Both the position numbers and the translations under genes were made by a program. This document shows, piece by piece, positions 18,987 through 28,728 of a stretch of 64,000 nucleotides of DNA (positions within the stretch are counted from its first letter, which is position 1; every line of letters begins with the position of its first letter). The notes beneath the pieces are model-generated. The model saw only the letters and a list, made by a program, of their open reading frames with translations, ran no database searches and was not told where the DNA came from. This DNA is from an uncultured Aequorivita sp. (GTDB taxonomy: Bacteria > Bacteroidota > Bacteroidia > Flavobacteriales > Flavobacteriaceae). The stretch covers positions 310,001-374,000 of the forward strand of contig CAKZLK010000043.1 of NCBI GenBank assembly GCA_937125455.1, written 5' to 3'.

Positions 18987-19508
18987 CTATTCAACCTTAA
19001 ATGTCTCAAAAACTTCGTTTGCAGAATTGAGAAGAGTGGCAAAGTCATCCATTTTAGCGGTATAAGTAATTAGATATGCCTTATTATTTTTAATAAAATA
19101 TACCTGCTTTAATTTTAGCTCTGGTGTATCAGCCATATTGATATTTTGAGGCATTGTATAGACTATCTCCTTGGCCAAGTTACCAGATATTCTTACCTCT
19201 TTGTCGCTCTGAACGGTGTTCCTGCCCAAAGCTTGCTCCATTTGATTTAAGGTAAGGCGATGGTATTCTTCCAACGAAATCGGTTGGGCCGCCAGATCTT
19301 GAACCATGATGTTTATGTTGGGGCTAAAGCTGGATTTATTTCCTTCTTTATTAACGAGCAATGTAACTTCTTGACCACTTTTCAAATCCCAATTATTTGA
19401 GTTGTAATGGAAAGAATATCCTTTTTGAGATTCATATTTTATGGAAGAATCATCCGAACAGCTTATAAAAACAGATAGGAAGAAAAATATATTTAATATC
19501 TTTTTCAT
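18987..19508 (-). CDS. Putative lipoprotein at end of RHS operon
   Basis: 173 aa. MKKILNIFFFLSVFISCSDDS lipobox-like N-terminus. Confidence 0.6.
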   Translation of the reverse strand: MKKILNIFFFLSVFISCSDDSSIKYESQKGYSFHYNSNNWDLKSGQEVTLLVNKEGNKSSFSPNINIMVQDLAAQPISLEEYHRLTLNQMEQALGRNTVQSDKEVRISGNLAKEIVYTMPQNINMADTPELKLKQVYFIKNNKAYLITYTAKMDDFATLLNSANEVFETFKVE

Positions 19509-19523
19509 TTTAAATAAATAAGT

Positions 19524-20018
19524 TTAACTTTTGAAAATACAAATCAAAATCAAAATAATAACAAATACTATATAAAGAAAAGAAAAAAACATATTTCCCC
19601 TTCTTTTTTTAATATTCCAAAATTGGTATTTTTCAAAATAGCTTAAATACTTATATCCCTTAAATACAAGCACGTAGCAAACAATATAACCTAAAATACC
19701 ACTTATAAGTATAAAATAAATAGGTATATTCTCATATATTTTAAATATATTATTTATTAAAAAAACCAAGCTGATAAATATTCCTACAAGTGATGCAGCT
19801 AATACTCCACCTGCAATAATAATATTGAAGCCATATTTTTGATCGTTCCAGACTTTTCTCCGCTGATCGTACGGATTCCAATTATGTTTTCGATGATACC
19901 TTTTTATAAATGGTATTTTATATATTAACAAAAAGGGGTTTGCCTTGTTAAACCAATAATCTAATTTGACAAAAAAAAGGTAAAAACAATAATGTATAAT
20001 ATTAAGAAAATCTGACAT
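19524..20018 (-). CDS. Multi-TM membrane protein, candidate immunity to RHS C-terminal toxin
   Basis: 164 aa with several hydrophobic segments; begins 2 bp after the RHS stop. Confidence 0.5.
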   Translation of the reverse strand: MSDFLNIIHYCFYLFFVKLDYWFNKANPFLLIYKIPFIKRYHRKHNWNPYDQRRKVWNDQKYGFNIIIAGGVLAASLVGIFISLVFLINNIFKIYENIPIYFILISGILGYIVCYVLVFKGYKYLSYFEKYQFWNIKKRRGNMFFSFLYIVFVIILILICIFKS

Positions 20019-20019
20019 T

Positions 20020-23000
20020 TTATTCTTTATTTACCCATTGAACAAAGGATTCTCCCCACTGCGCGCCATAATACCCCCCAACAGCTGCTCCTGCAAAACC
20101 TACTCCTGCTGCAGTAACAGGGTTAAGTCCTAACGATCCAGCAAGTGTTCCTAATTGTCCGCCTATATATGCTCCAACTAATCCCCCAATTACTCGTCCT
20201 GCTGCCAATTGTGTGTTTCTGCCTATCACATTTCCATCGGCTCGATAGCCATTATATAGATCAACACCGCTCAGTATAGCGACTAAAGCTATATTTGCTT
20301 TACCTAAGGCCGCACTCGTACCTTTGAGGTTTAATCTCGTTTGAGCAGTCCTTTCTACCGCGGAAAATTCTGTATTGGCATATTTATATGTATAATTTTC
20401 TGAATTGTATTTTACTCTTCTTTTTAGAGCATCCATAGTGAGGTTAATCGTGTTACTCGATAAATCATTATCGTTATGATATTGAGTCTTTGACCCTGTT
20501 ATAATAACTTCATCAAGTACCTCAGGATTATTTGGATTTATCACATCTCCGCCTCCGGGACCACCGCCAGAAGATGCCATTCCATCAGCTGCTCCATTGG
20601 ACATATTTACACCTCTACCTGTGTTATCTAACCCTGCATCTTCAACACTATTAAAATTTAGAGACCCGCTACTTCCGCCTCCGCTATTGCTACCACCACT
20701 GCTTGAAAATCCACCAGTAGAAGTATCGGATGTTCCCAATGCATTGGTATCCATAACCAAAAGGCCACTTCCCCCGGCCCCGGGTATTGGTGTCATCCCA
20801 TCAGGGTCAACGAAGAACACGGGATTATCAAAGGCATAATTGTAAGGACTATGCCTTCGCATCGCCTCCGCCAAGGGATCGATGTTCATCCATCTGCCAA
20901 GGGCGGGATCATAATTGCGGGCCCCAAAATCATAACTGTTTATATCAAATTCTGTTTGGTACTCCTTGCCGCCAAACTTATACTTGTAGCTATCACCCAG
21001 AAAAGGATTAACAGGGGTAAGCACAATGCCACCAATAGGCCCATCTTCCCCCTTAAAAACTTTGTGGCCAGTATTGTAGCCCTTGTGCTTCAGCCCGTAG
21101 GGATAATAATGGTCCTCCTCCAAGATAGTGGTCTGGTTGTTGTTGCTGGGGTCCTGAGCATATTTTAGGCGTATGTTGCCCAAATGATCGGTATAGTTAA
21201 ATACGTAACGAAACCCGTAACTGTTCTCCCCGCCAAAGCTAGCCAATACTGCTTTGACATATCCCTCGGCGTGGGGGAAGAAATCCAAAATGTTATTTAT
21301 ATATTGAAAGCCGTCCATATAGTCGGTGGTAGTTATGGTTGTGCCGTCCGTTACCTTTTTCTTTAACTTTATGCCCGTGGCATCGTAAAAATACTCAATT
21401 TTTCCTCCACTTGAAAAAAGAATTTTTGTGGGCAAATTCAAATGGTTATATTCCACAGCCGTAATATTTTTATCGCGATCAAGAATAAGGTTGCCGTAAG
21501 TATCGTACCCAAAGTCATCCGTACTGTCGTTATGGGTGTCATTATAACCCGCGGGGCTTACTTCTAGGTCTTCCACTTTTTTAAGCTTGTTGCCAGTGTC
21601 ATAGCTATATAATAAATCGTCTATCGCTATTACACTGCTGGCACCATCCTCTTCTCCGTTTCGTTCCAAGGAAAGAATATTTCCGTTGCGGTCGTAGCTA
21701 TAATTGGTACTATAGGAATCTGTACGCGGAACGGAGCTGGTAGGCTTTTGGTAGTAGGCAGCCAAAAGCCGATTTTGGTAATCATAGGCATAGCCATACT
21801 TGCGCTGTATGTTGTCGCTACTGGTACGCCAAAAGGTCTCGGAGATGTTGCCGTTGTAGAGTGGCGTTACTGCTCCGTTTATATCATCAGCAACGGTAGT
21901 ATAATTTATCTTAAAGGCAAATAGATCCTGTGGCCCACCGCCAGGCTGGGCAAGGTTCACGATGTTGTTGATGTCCGTGAGCCAGCCACGGACGTTGTAT
22001 TTATAATCCACGATTTGCAGTGGTGCAGCCCCAGAGATATCGGTGCCGCCCACTTTTTTGTTTTTAAGGCGACCAAGTGCGTCATATTCGTTTAATGACA
22101 AGAGCTGTTCGGCACCGTTGCCTATTTTGTGGGTGTGCTTTAAGGGTCTGGATTGGTCTGTATAAGTAAAGACATCCTTAATTGTAAGTACTGAAGCTTG
22201 GGCATCCTTTTTGTGCTGGGTGATGGTATATTTTGGGTTGCCGATAAAGTCGAAGTTGGTATCTGTTTGGGTAAAACCAGAGGTAGCATTAGAGCTTTTT
22301 ACACGCACGGGACGTGCTTTTTTGTCGTACAGGGAGTAAGAGCTGATGCCATTTGTCTGTCCTGCTGTTTCGAGTTCCCTGACCCAACTGCCTGTTGGCA
22401 GGCCTTTGGGTTTTATAGAGTTGTTGTAAAGTACGTAGATATCACCTTCACCAACGGTGGTGGGGATAGTTGAGGGCGCACCCGTATAATCATAATCGTC
22501 ATAATAGTTTATGGTAAGCACGTGGTAGCCCGAGGTTGGCGGTACTTGGTTTGAGTAGCTGAAATTAACATTGTTTACGCTGCTGTTCCCGGGGATGCGC
22601 ACCTCTGAGATATAGGTAGGCAAGGCATTTGCCAGAGCCTCCCGTTGTGAAGGGTTTACCGTGCCCTGTTTCCAAAGGGTATAAGCCACGCGGTTAAAAA
22701 TGTCATATTTGGTATGGAGCCAGCCCTCGGCCTGGTCGCCAAAAGGGGAAAGGGCGGGGCCAGTGGCGATGAGACGGTCCAAAGCATCATAGACCATATA
22801 TTCCCAGTGCTTGCCGGGTATTTTTTTGGCTATCAAACGGTTGCGGTGGTCGTATTGGTATTGGTAGCCCAGCTCGCCCAAGAGTGTTTGGTTGAACGAA
22901 CCATTGGAGGCTATCTGAGCCGAAAGTTTTGGGGGCAGTACAAAGGTAAGGTTGCCATAGGTATCATAGATGTAATAGGTGTCCATCGTTATTGACCCCG

Positions 23001-23766
23001 TGGAGCTCTTGGTTTCGCCAATGGGAATGTCAAAAGTTCGTTTGAGAACCATCCTGCCCATTTTGTCCTTGAACTGGGTCACCGTTCCCTTGTTGCCATC
23101 GCCAGACTGCCAGTTTTCGTCCTTGGTTACGGTTTTGTAGAGCTGGCCCTCTGGATATTTCTGTTCATAGGTGAGCGTAGGTGTGCTGCCACTGAGCGAT
23201 ACTGAGAAATGGTGTGCCTCGGTGGCGTTATTTGTTTCGTAGGCGAATTTTATTTCGTGACCAGTACCCATATACCATTCATCTCCTGGGGCTGCCTGTT
23301 TCAAAATCCTGTTGAGCGGAGACTCCTCGAATAGTTTTTCACTCCAGGGGTATTGGGTATGACTCGGTGCATTGGTGGTATAAAAGTTCATTGTATTTGC
23401 TTCACCATCACCTGGATCAAGGGCAAGGGAGGCACTCCCCCGTTCATAGGGAAGGTATTCTTTTGGTTGTCTACCGAAACCATCATATTTTAGGGCCGTT
23501 ATAAGATCATCGCCATTGCCCGATTGTTGGTGGGATATTTTTTGCTTGGGGCGACCCAGACCATCTATGTAGGTTACTTCTACAACTGCCTCTTCTGCTA
23601 AGGGGGTTGTAATTGAATTTTCTGTTTCCACTTTATAAGTAGTGGTCTTTACATAGTTTTGGTCAGAATCTTGCCCATAAACAGTATATGAGAGAATAAC
23701 AAGCACTGGAAGAATTAATATTTTAATTCTTGAATCGAAAATTTCTGTGAATTTATTTTTTCCCAT
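20020..23766 (-). CDS. RHS-repeat protein (DUF6443-type N-region, RHS core) with variable glycine-rich hydrophobic C-terminus
   Basis: 1248 aa. VTYIDGLGRPKQKISHQQSGNGDDLITALKYDGFGRQPKEYLPY; core LGNIRLKYA...YDFGARNYDPALGRWMNIDPLAEAMRRHSPYNYAFDNPVFFVDPDGM. Confidence 0.9.
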   Translation of the reverse strand: MGKNKFTEIFDSRIKILILPVLVILSYTVYGQDSDQNYVKTTTYKVETENSITTPLAEEAVVEVTYIDGLGRPKQKISHQQSGNGDDLITALKYDGFGRQPKEYLPYERGSASLALDPGDGEANTMNFYTTNAPSHTQYPWSEKLFEESPLNRILKQAAPGDEWYMGTGHEIKFAYETNNATEAHHFSVSLSGSTPTLTYEQKYPEGQLYKTVTKDENWQSGDGNKGTVTQFKDKMGRMVLKRTFDIPIGETKSSTGSITMDTYYIYDTYGNLTFVLPPKLSAQIASNGSFNQTLLGELGYQYQYDHRNRLIAKKIPGKHWEYMVYDALDRLIATGPALSPFGDQAEGWLHTKYDIFNRVAYTLWKQGTVNPSQREALANALPTYISEVRIPGNSSVNNVNFSYSNQVPPTSGYHVLTINYYDDYDYTGAPSTIPTTVGEGDIYVLYNNSIKPKGLPTGSWVRELETAGQTNGISSYSLYDKKARPVRVKSSNATSGFTQTDTNFDFIGNPKYTITQHKKDAQASVLTIKDVFTYTDQSRPLKHTHKIGNGAEQLLSLNEYDALGRLKNKKVGGTDISGAAPLQIVDYKYNVRGWLTDINNIVNLAQPGGGPQDLFAFKINYTTVADDINGAVTPLYNGNISETFWRTSSDNIQRKYGYAYDYQNRLLAAYYQKPTSSVPRTDSYSTNYSYDRNGNILSLERNGEEDGASSVIAIDDLLYSYDTGNKLKKVEDLEVSPAGYNDTHNDSTDDFGYDTYGNLILDRDKNITAVEYNHLNLPTKILFSSGGKIEYFYDATGIKLKKKVTDGTTITTTDYMDGFQYINNILDFFPHAEGYVKAVLASFGGENSYGFRYVFNYTDHLGNIRLKYAQDPSNNNQTTILEEDHYYPYGLKHKGYNTGHKVFKGEDGPIGGIVLTPVNPFLGDSYKYKFGGKEYQTEFDINSYDFGARNYDPALGRWMNIDPLAEAMRRHSPYNYAFDNPVFFVDPDGMTPIPGAGGSGLLVMDTNALGTSDTSTGGFSSSGGSNSGGGSSGSLNFNSVEDAGLDNTGRGVNMSNGAADGMASSGGGPGGGDVINPNNPEVLDEVIITGSKTQYHNDNDLSSNTINLTMDALKRRVKYNSENYTYKYANTEFSAVERTAQTRLNLKGTSAALGKANIALVAILSGVDLYNGYRADGNVIGRNTQLAAGRVIGGLVGAYIGGQLGTLAGSLGLNPVTAAGVGFAGAAVGGYYGAQWGESFVQWVNKE

Positions 23767-23776
23767 CTATTAAAGA

Positions 23777-26644
23777 TTATTGTTGTCTATAATGGTATTC
23801 GTTCTCACTCAGTATATTACCATCCTTGTCCTCTACATAATCCAATCTTCCAAATTCGTCATAATGGTAGGTTATCTTTTCCCCCTTGGGGTCTGTTATG
23901 GTTTCAACGCCTGCAAGGGGCTTGTAGGTGTAGGTGGTTAGCATTGCTTTATCATTGATTAGTGATAAGCGCAAGTTATCTAGGGCTCCGGGTAAGGCGC
24001 TGTAAGTGGCGATCTCGACTGCCGCCAGTAGGTTTTGGTCAAGTGCGGCGCGTGTTTTTCCTTCTATCTTGGCCACGGGGTACTGGTTGTTGAGCCCCCA
24101 GATGTAGGTTGTTGCCTCACCGCTCTTTTGGAACACTTGGACGGGTTTGCCATTTTCGTAAAAAATGGTTGACATCTCTTCGTAATCATCAACATAGTTA
24201 AGAGAAGAATTATTACCTACCTCCCCTTTGTTGTACTGGAAGGTTTTTATAACATTGCCCACATTATCGTACTCCATAGCCTGCCCAAAAATCATTGTTT
24301 CTTCGCTCTTGTTGCTGGAAACCTCTTTTTTTATCAAAAGTCCTTTTGGAAAGTCAACGGGAAAACCATATGCGGTGGAAGGATATTTATAAGTCGTGGT
24401 AAGTACTTCTCCTGACTCATCACGATTTCCATAATCATTAAAACCGATACGTGTGTCACGGGTGTCAGTTATTTCTTTTGTTTTTAAAAGCGTATCTGGG
24501 TCATATTCTATCTTTTTTATCGTCGTAACTGGTTTACGGCTTGGTCCGAGATATTCCGTAGAGGCAATAAGTTTTGGCAATAATGCAGAATTGCCATAAT
24601 GTAACAATTTTCTGGGATACTCATTATAACCTAAATTAAAAGATGTATTTACTACGTCGGGAGAATAACATTTCATATCACCCAAAATGTTCCATTCTAC
24701 TGTAAATTGATTCTCTTCAATACCATTGACATAATCTTCAATTTTTATTGGGTTGGGCTGGTTTTCAACAAAAAACATTTTTTGTTTTAAGGCATAATCC
24801 ATTTTATGCTGGAGATCAAAATTCTCTTCATAATAATGTTCTTCTCTATAACTCTTGGAATTTTTAGTGTCTGTGGACGTAACGGTTACTTTATCATAGA
24901 AATAACCTGGTTTGTATTCAGGTGCCGCAGCTACAAAGCTGGCATAGTAAGAAGTTGTATTGCCTTCGATTTTACGTGTGAGGTCCCGATTGTTTAGGCT
25001 AGGGCCAGTAAGACCAGAATATTCATACGTTTTTTTGTTGTAGATTTCTGTACTATTAATGTTCTCTATCTTATGAATACGTAACCCTCCGCAGTATTTG
25101 CCATTCAATTCATTTGGTTCATAATCGAAGAGCGTTGAGCCACCGATAGGATATTGAATCCCTGTTAACATTCCATATATAATCGTTGATGGATTAAGAT
25201 CCCTATTAGTAGAGTTATCGGTAAAATATTGAATGAACGGCTCACCTGGATTTAGGTACGGCACTAATGTCTTTTTATAACCTCCGCTGTAATTATTATT
25301 GAAGTATCCGAAAAAGTCTTGGGAAAAGGAATCTTTTGGAGGCAGCGTTCCATTATTGTAAGAGAATTTATAGCTGGGCTTCTGTATAGAATTATTATAC
25401 TCGTCGTAAACTACCTCATAAAGTTCGTCCAGCCTTAACCGTGGATCCCCACCAGTGAAACGGTCATAGAGAAAATGAAATTCCTTTATCTTGGTTTTCG
25501 AATTATCTGTAAAATCCGAGACCACAATTTTTTCCAGCTTGGTCAACCAGACGCCCGGTGTTGTTATATTGGTGTCGGTGTCATACTCGAAGGTTATGAT
25601 TATATTTCCATTTGGGGATGAGATCGTATCAATCAGCTGTGTATTAAAATTATAGGTAATGTTGGTGTAACCGTAATTTTTAACTGGGGGAGGCGCAGGA
25701 GGACCAGAATCACAAGCATAACCAATTGTGATATGGGAATCCGCCTTTTCTATAACATAGGGATCAATATCAACACTGTGATAACTGAAATTTATTACCT
25801 TGTTGTTCTTGGTTGTAATCTTGGAAAGTTTCCACGCTGTTGGTGGTGTATTTCCATCATCATCCTCCCATATAATGGCCTGGCCAGCTACAAGATCGTG
25901 CTCTGTTCCAAAAGTATACATATTATTGCTTTTTTCGGTGTCTGATAAAAAGAATTCATAAGAATTTCCATACATATCCTTGGCGCCAAAATCGCTAGTA
26001 ATACTTTCATCCCAAAGAATTTTTATGCCATCGGTTTTGTCCTTAATAATTCCGGCGGCGTTAGGATTATAAATAAAACTTCCTGAATTGCCCAAAAAGG
26101 AATAGCCAAATTGGTCAGGGTAATGGTCCGCATTTCTGGCAAAACCATCGTCTACTAGGCTATAAGGGTTTCCTCTCATATCTTTTTGCCATTCCTCAAT
26201 ATCCATAGTAGTACCATAGCTAGCATACCAATTATACGAAAGTGGGCCAAGACCACTCCCGGCAAGAATCCCGTCAAACTCATCAGCTTGGGCCCGGACA
26301 GTGCGCGTAAATTGCCCACCTGCCTCAAGACTCCAACCCAATCCTACGGAAGTGGCCAGATCTCCTACCTTTATACCAGAAGCATTATAGCTTATTGATA
26401 TAGGTACGCTTACCCCATCCATTTCAAAAGTATAGAGCGGGATACTGATATTTGGAACTCCCGTTGCGGTATTAACACTAACCTCCTGGACCTTCCCGAA
26501 AGCAGCCGCGGATGGTGATTTTTGCATTGTTACATTGTTATAATCAATCGTCGTACCTGCTTTTATTTCTTCAAACTGCGCAGAGCTACTTACGCTTATC
26601 ACTAGAGTTCCTAAAAAAGTGAAGAGTATTTTTACTTTATTCAT
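23777..26644 (-). CDS. Large secreted RHS-associated protein (partner of RHS core protein)
   Basis: 955 aa. Signal peptide; SVNTATGVPNISIPLYTFEMDGVSVPISISYNASGIKVGDLATSVGLGWSLEAGGQFTRTVR; C-terminal ITYHYDEFGRLDYVEDKDGNI. Confidence 0.8.
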   Translation of the reverse strand: MNKVKILFTFLGTLVISVSSSAQFEEIKAGTTIDYNNVTMQKSPSAAAFGKVQEVSVNTATGVPNISIPLYTFEMDGVSVPISISYNASGIKVGDLATSVGLGWSLEAGGQFTRTVRAQADEFDGILAGSGLGPLSYNWYASYGTTMDIEEWQKDMRGNPYSLVDDGFARNADHYPDQFGYSFLGNSGSFIYNPNAAGIIKDKTDGIKILWDESITSDFGAKDMYGNSYEFFLSDTEKSNNMYTFGTEHDLVAGQAIIWEDDDGNTPPTAWKLSKITTKNNKVINFSYHSVDIDPYVIEKADSHITIGYACDSGPPAPPPVKNYGYTNITYNFNTQLIDTISSPNGNIIITFEYDTDTNITTPGVWLTKLEKIVVSDFTDNSKTKIKEFHFLYDRFTGGDPRLRLDELYEVVYDEYNNSIQKPSYKFSYNNGTLPPKDSFSQDFFGYFNNNYSGGYKKTLVPYLNPGEPFIQYFTDNSTNRDLNPSTIIYGMLTGIQYPIGGSTLFDYEPNELNGKYCGGLRIHKIENINSTEIYNKKTYEYSGLTGPSLNNRDLTRKIEGNTTSYYASFVAAAPEYKPGYFYDKVTVTSTDTKNSKSYREEHYYEENFDLQHKMDYALKQKMFFVENQPNPIKIEDYVNGIEENQFTVEWNILGDMKCYSPDVVNTSFNLGYNEYPRKLLHYGNSALLPKLIASTEYLGPSRKPVTTIKKIEYDPDTLLKTKEITDTRDTRIGFNDYGNRDESGEVLTTTYKYPSTAYGFPVDFPKGLLIKKEVSSNKSEETMIFGQAMEYDNVGNVIKTFQYNKGEVGNNSSLNYVDDYEEMSTIFYENGKPVQVFQKSGEATTYIWGLNNQYPVAKIEGKTRAALDQNLLAAVEIATYSALPGALDNLRLSLINDKAMLTTYTYKPLAGVETITDPKGEKITYHYDEFGRLDYVEDKDGNILSENEYHYRQQ

Positions 26645-26651
26645 AATGCTA

Positions 26652-28253
26652 TCAATTACTTTTTAAAATTTTAACCGATTCCGTGGACTCGTTGGTGGAC
26701 ACGGTAACAATATAGACCCCCACTGGAAGTCCTTGAAGGTCAATGGGCACAGTCCTGCTGTTTATCTCAAAGGACTGTATTTGTTTCCCAGTAATATCAT
26801 ATACGCTTGCATTTCCAGTTTCAAAGTCGTGGTTTACAATAACGTTGGTATATGTTTCCGTTGGGTTTGGAAAAGCTTCCAAACCAACATATCTATCAGC
26901 TTCATCTTCCTTGTCCTTGTCCCGCAGTTTGACCACCCAAAAATCACTGCGGCCATGTCCTGTATTTTTGTCGCGAGAAACCTTACCCTTGGAAGTACCT
27001 GCCAACAAATATCCTCCATCACGGGTCTCCACCAGTTTTTTAAGATTGTCCTCGCCCGCACTGCCCACGGTCTGTCGCCATTTTTCCTCGCCATCTGCAG
27101 CTATTTTCAAGGCAATGAAATCATCGATACCTTTTTTGTCCGAGCGCTTAAGCCCCGTGTTTTCAGTTTTTGCGTGACCGCCCAATAAAAGAGTGCCGTC
27201 CTCGTTTTCCGTAATTGAGGTCAGGATATCGGTTTTTCCAAAATCATAGGTTTGTTGCCAATCCACTTCGCCCGTTTCCGTTATTTTCAATATCCAGAAG
27301 TCGGTGCCCCTGCCGTTGGATCTTTTCTTGTTGCCGGAAGTACCCGAGCTTGAATCTCCGCCTATTAAATAGCCACCATCTTTTGACTCAATAATCGCAT
27401 ACAAATGATCGTCGTTCTCACCGCCAAGGGTACGTTGCCATTGGACTTCTCCATTTTTATCAAGTTTTAATATCCAGTAGTCCCCTTCGCCGAAGGCATC
27501 CTCAGATTTGTTGCCAGATTTAATGGAGTTTGACCAGCCACCAATAATATAGCCCTCGTCCTTGGTGGGCAGGATACTTTCCAGTCGGTCCATATATTGG
27601 CCACCGAAGGTCTTTTGCCATTCCACGTTTCCATTGTTGTCAAGTTTCACTACCCAATAATCAAGACTGCCATAATTGGTCTCGGACTTAAGACCGGAAA
27701 TGGTACTCTCGGAAGAACCTCCGACGATGAACCCATTATCTTTTGTTTGATATATTGCTTTTAGCTCATCCCTTCCCGTGCCTCCGATGGTCTTTTGCCA
27801 TTCCTCGTCTCCCTTGGCGTTTAGTTTGATAATCCAAAAATCCTCCTGCCCGAAATTGTCGTCTTTTTTATCCCCACTTTTCATAGAAGTGGAAGAGCCC
27901 GCGAGGATAAAACCACCATCCTTGGTGTTTTGGATGCTCTGTAAGAAGTCTGCACCTGTGCCGCCAAAATTCTTTTGCCAGTCCATATCGCCCTTCTCAT
28001 CCATTTTCCAGATCCAATAATCAAGGTCTTTTATGTTTTCCTGCTTTTTGTTTCCCGTTTTGCCGGAGAGGGAACTTCCGGCAAGGATAAAACCGTAGTC
28101 GGCCGTGGGCTGGGCATCGAAAAGATATTCGGACTGGATGCCGCCATAGGATTTTTCCCAGAGGATGTCCTGTCCGTAATTTTGGGTGGTGAGGAAAAAG
28201 GATATTCCTGCCAAAAAAAGGAAATACCTTCTGGGTGTACAGTGTTGATTCAT
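26652..28253 (-). CDS. Repeat-containing secreted protein with T9SS type A C-terminal sorting domain
   Basis: 533 aa with about seven copies of a W-Q-(K/R)-T-x-G-G...D-G-G-Y/F-I-x-G-G-S-S repeat; C-term GLEAFPNPTETYTNVIV...GLPVGVYIVTVS. Confidence 0.8.
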   Translation of the reverse strand: MNQHCTPRRYFLFLAGISFFLTTQNYGQDILWEKSYGGIQSEYLFDAQPTADYGFILAGSSLSGKTGNKKQENIKDLDYWIWKMDEKGDMDWQKNFGGTGADFLQSIQNTKDGGFILAGSSTSMKSGDKKDDNFGQEDFWIIKLNAKGDEEWQKTIGGTGRDELKAIYQTKDNGFIVGGSSESTISGLKSETNYGSLDYWVVKLDNNGNVEWQKTFGGQYMDRLESILPTKDEGYIIGGWSNSIKSGNKSEDAFGEGDYWILKLDKNGEVQWQRTLGGENDDHLYAIIESKDGGYLIGGDSSSGTSGNKKRSNGRGTDFWILKITETGEVDWQQTYDFGKTDILTSITENEDGTLLLGGHAKTENTGLKRSDKKGIDDFIALKIAADGEEKWRQTVGSAGEDNLKKLVETRDGGYLLAGTSKGKVSRDKNTGHGRSDFWVVKLRDKDKEDEADRYVGLEAFPNPTETYTNVIVNHDFETGNASVYDITGKQIQSFEINSRTVPIDLQGLPVGVYIVTVSTNESTESVKILKSN

Positions 28254-28728
28254 AAAATTGATTTACAATTAAAAAATTTAATATTCTAGTTCCATAATAA
28301 AGAAATGACTATTCCTTATAAGAAAACTATTATGCATATCAACCCTTAAAATATTAAGGGATTAAAAAACAAAAAAAATCTTATTGCTCTTGCGGGGCCA
28401 TAAAGACCGTATCGTGCAACATCATCATGTGATGGCACAGCGCAAGTTTTAACTGGGGAGAATAAACTTAGGCGTAAATATTAGAAAATTTAATTAGATT
28501 GCCAAAATTTTCTTAAAATTATTAATTAATTTTTTGAATTATTGTTTAAATATCAGGCTTAAGAACGTTTAAACGATGTAACTTAGTAAAGGTTTATTTA
28601 TTGTAATATCAAAAGAGTCGGAAATGACCTTGGAAAATTTTTCTAGGGGTGCGCTGATGGCCTTTAGAAACCATCCTTTGTGGCTCTCCACCTTATTTAT
28701 AGTTTATGAAGTGCCTTTTGGTATATAT

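Noticed and set aside
18863-19048. 61-aa minus ORF ending ...HKPPTEVMGQTGAVEKKQHFKIDYQQIK
   Set aside because: Overlaps the lipoprotein 3' end out of frame, and its second half is the inverted repeat of a likely terminator; coding is not supported.
20597-23000. Plus-strand ORFs of 60-105 aa inside the RHS gene
   Set aside because: Shadow ORFs antisense to a strongly coding RHS frame; low-complexity translations.
26652-28253. Repeated DNA pattern considered as a CRISPR-like or tandem repeat array
   Set aside because: Repeats are degenerate at DNA level and encode a regular protein repeat; no constant repeat/spacer spacing.
26733-28289. Plus-strand ORFs (151, 144, 80, 104 aa) opposite the T9SS repeat protein
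   Set aside because: Antisense shadows generated by the internal repeats of the real gene.
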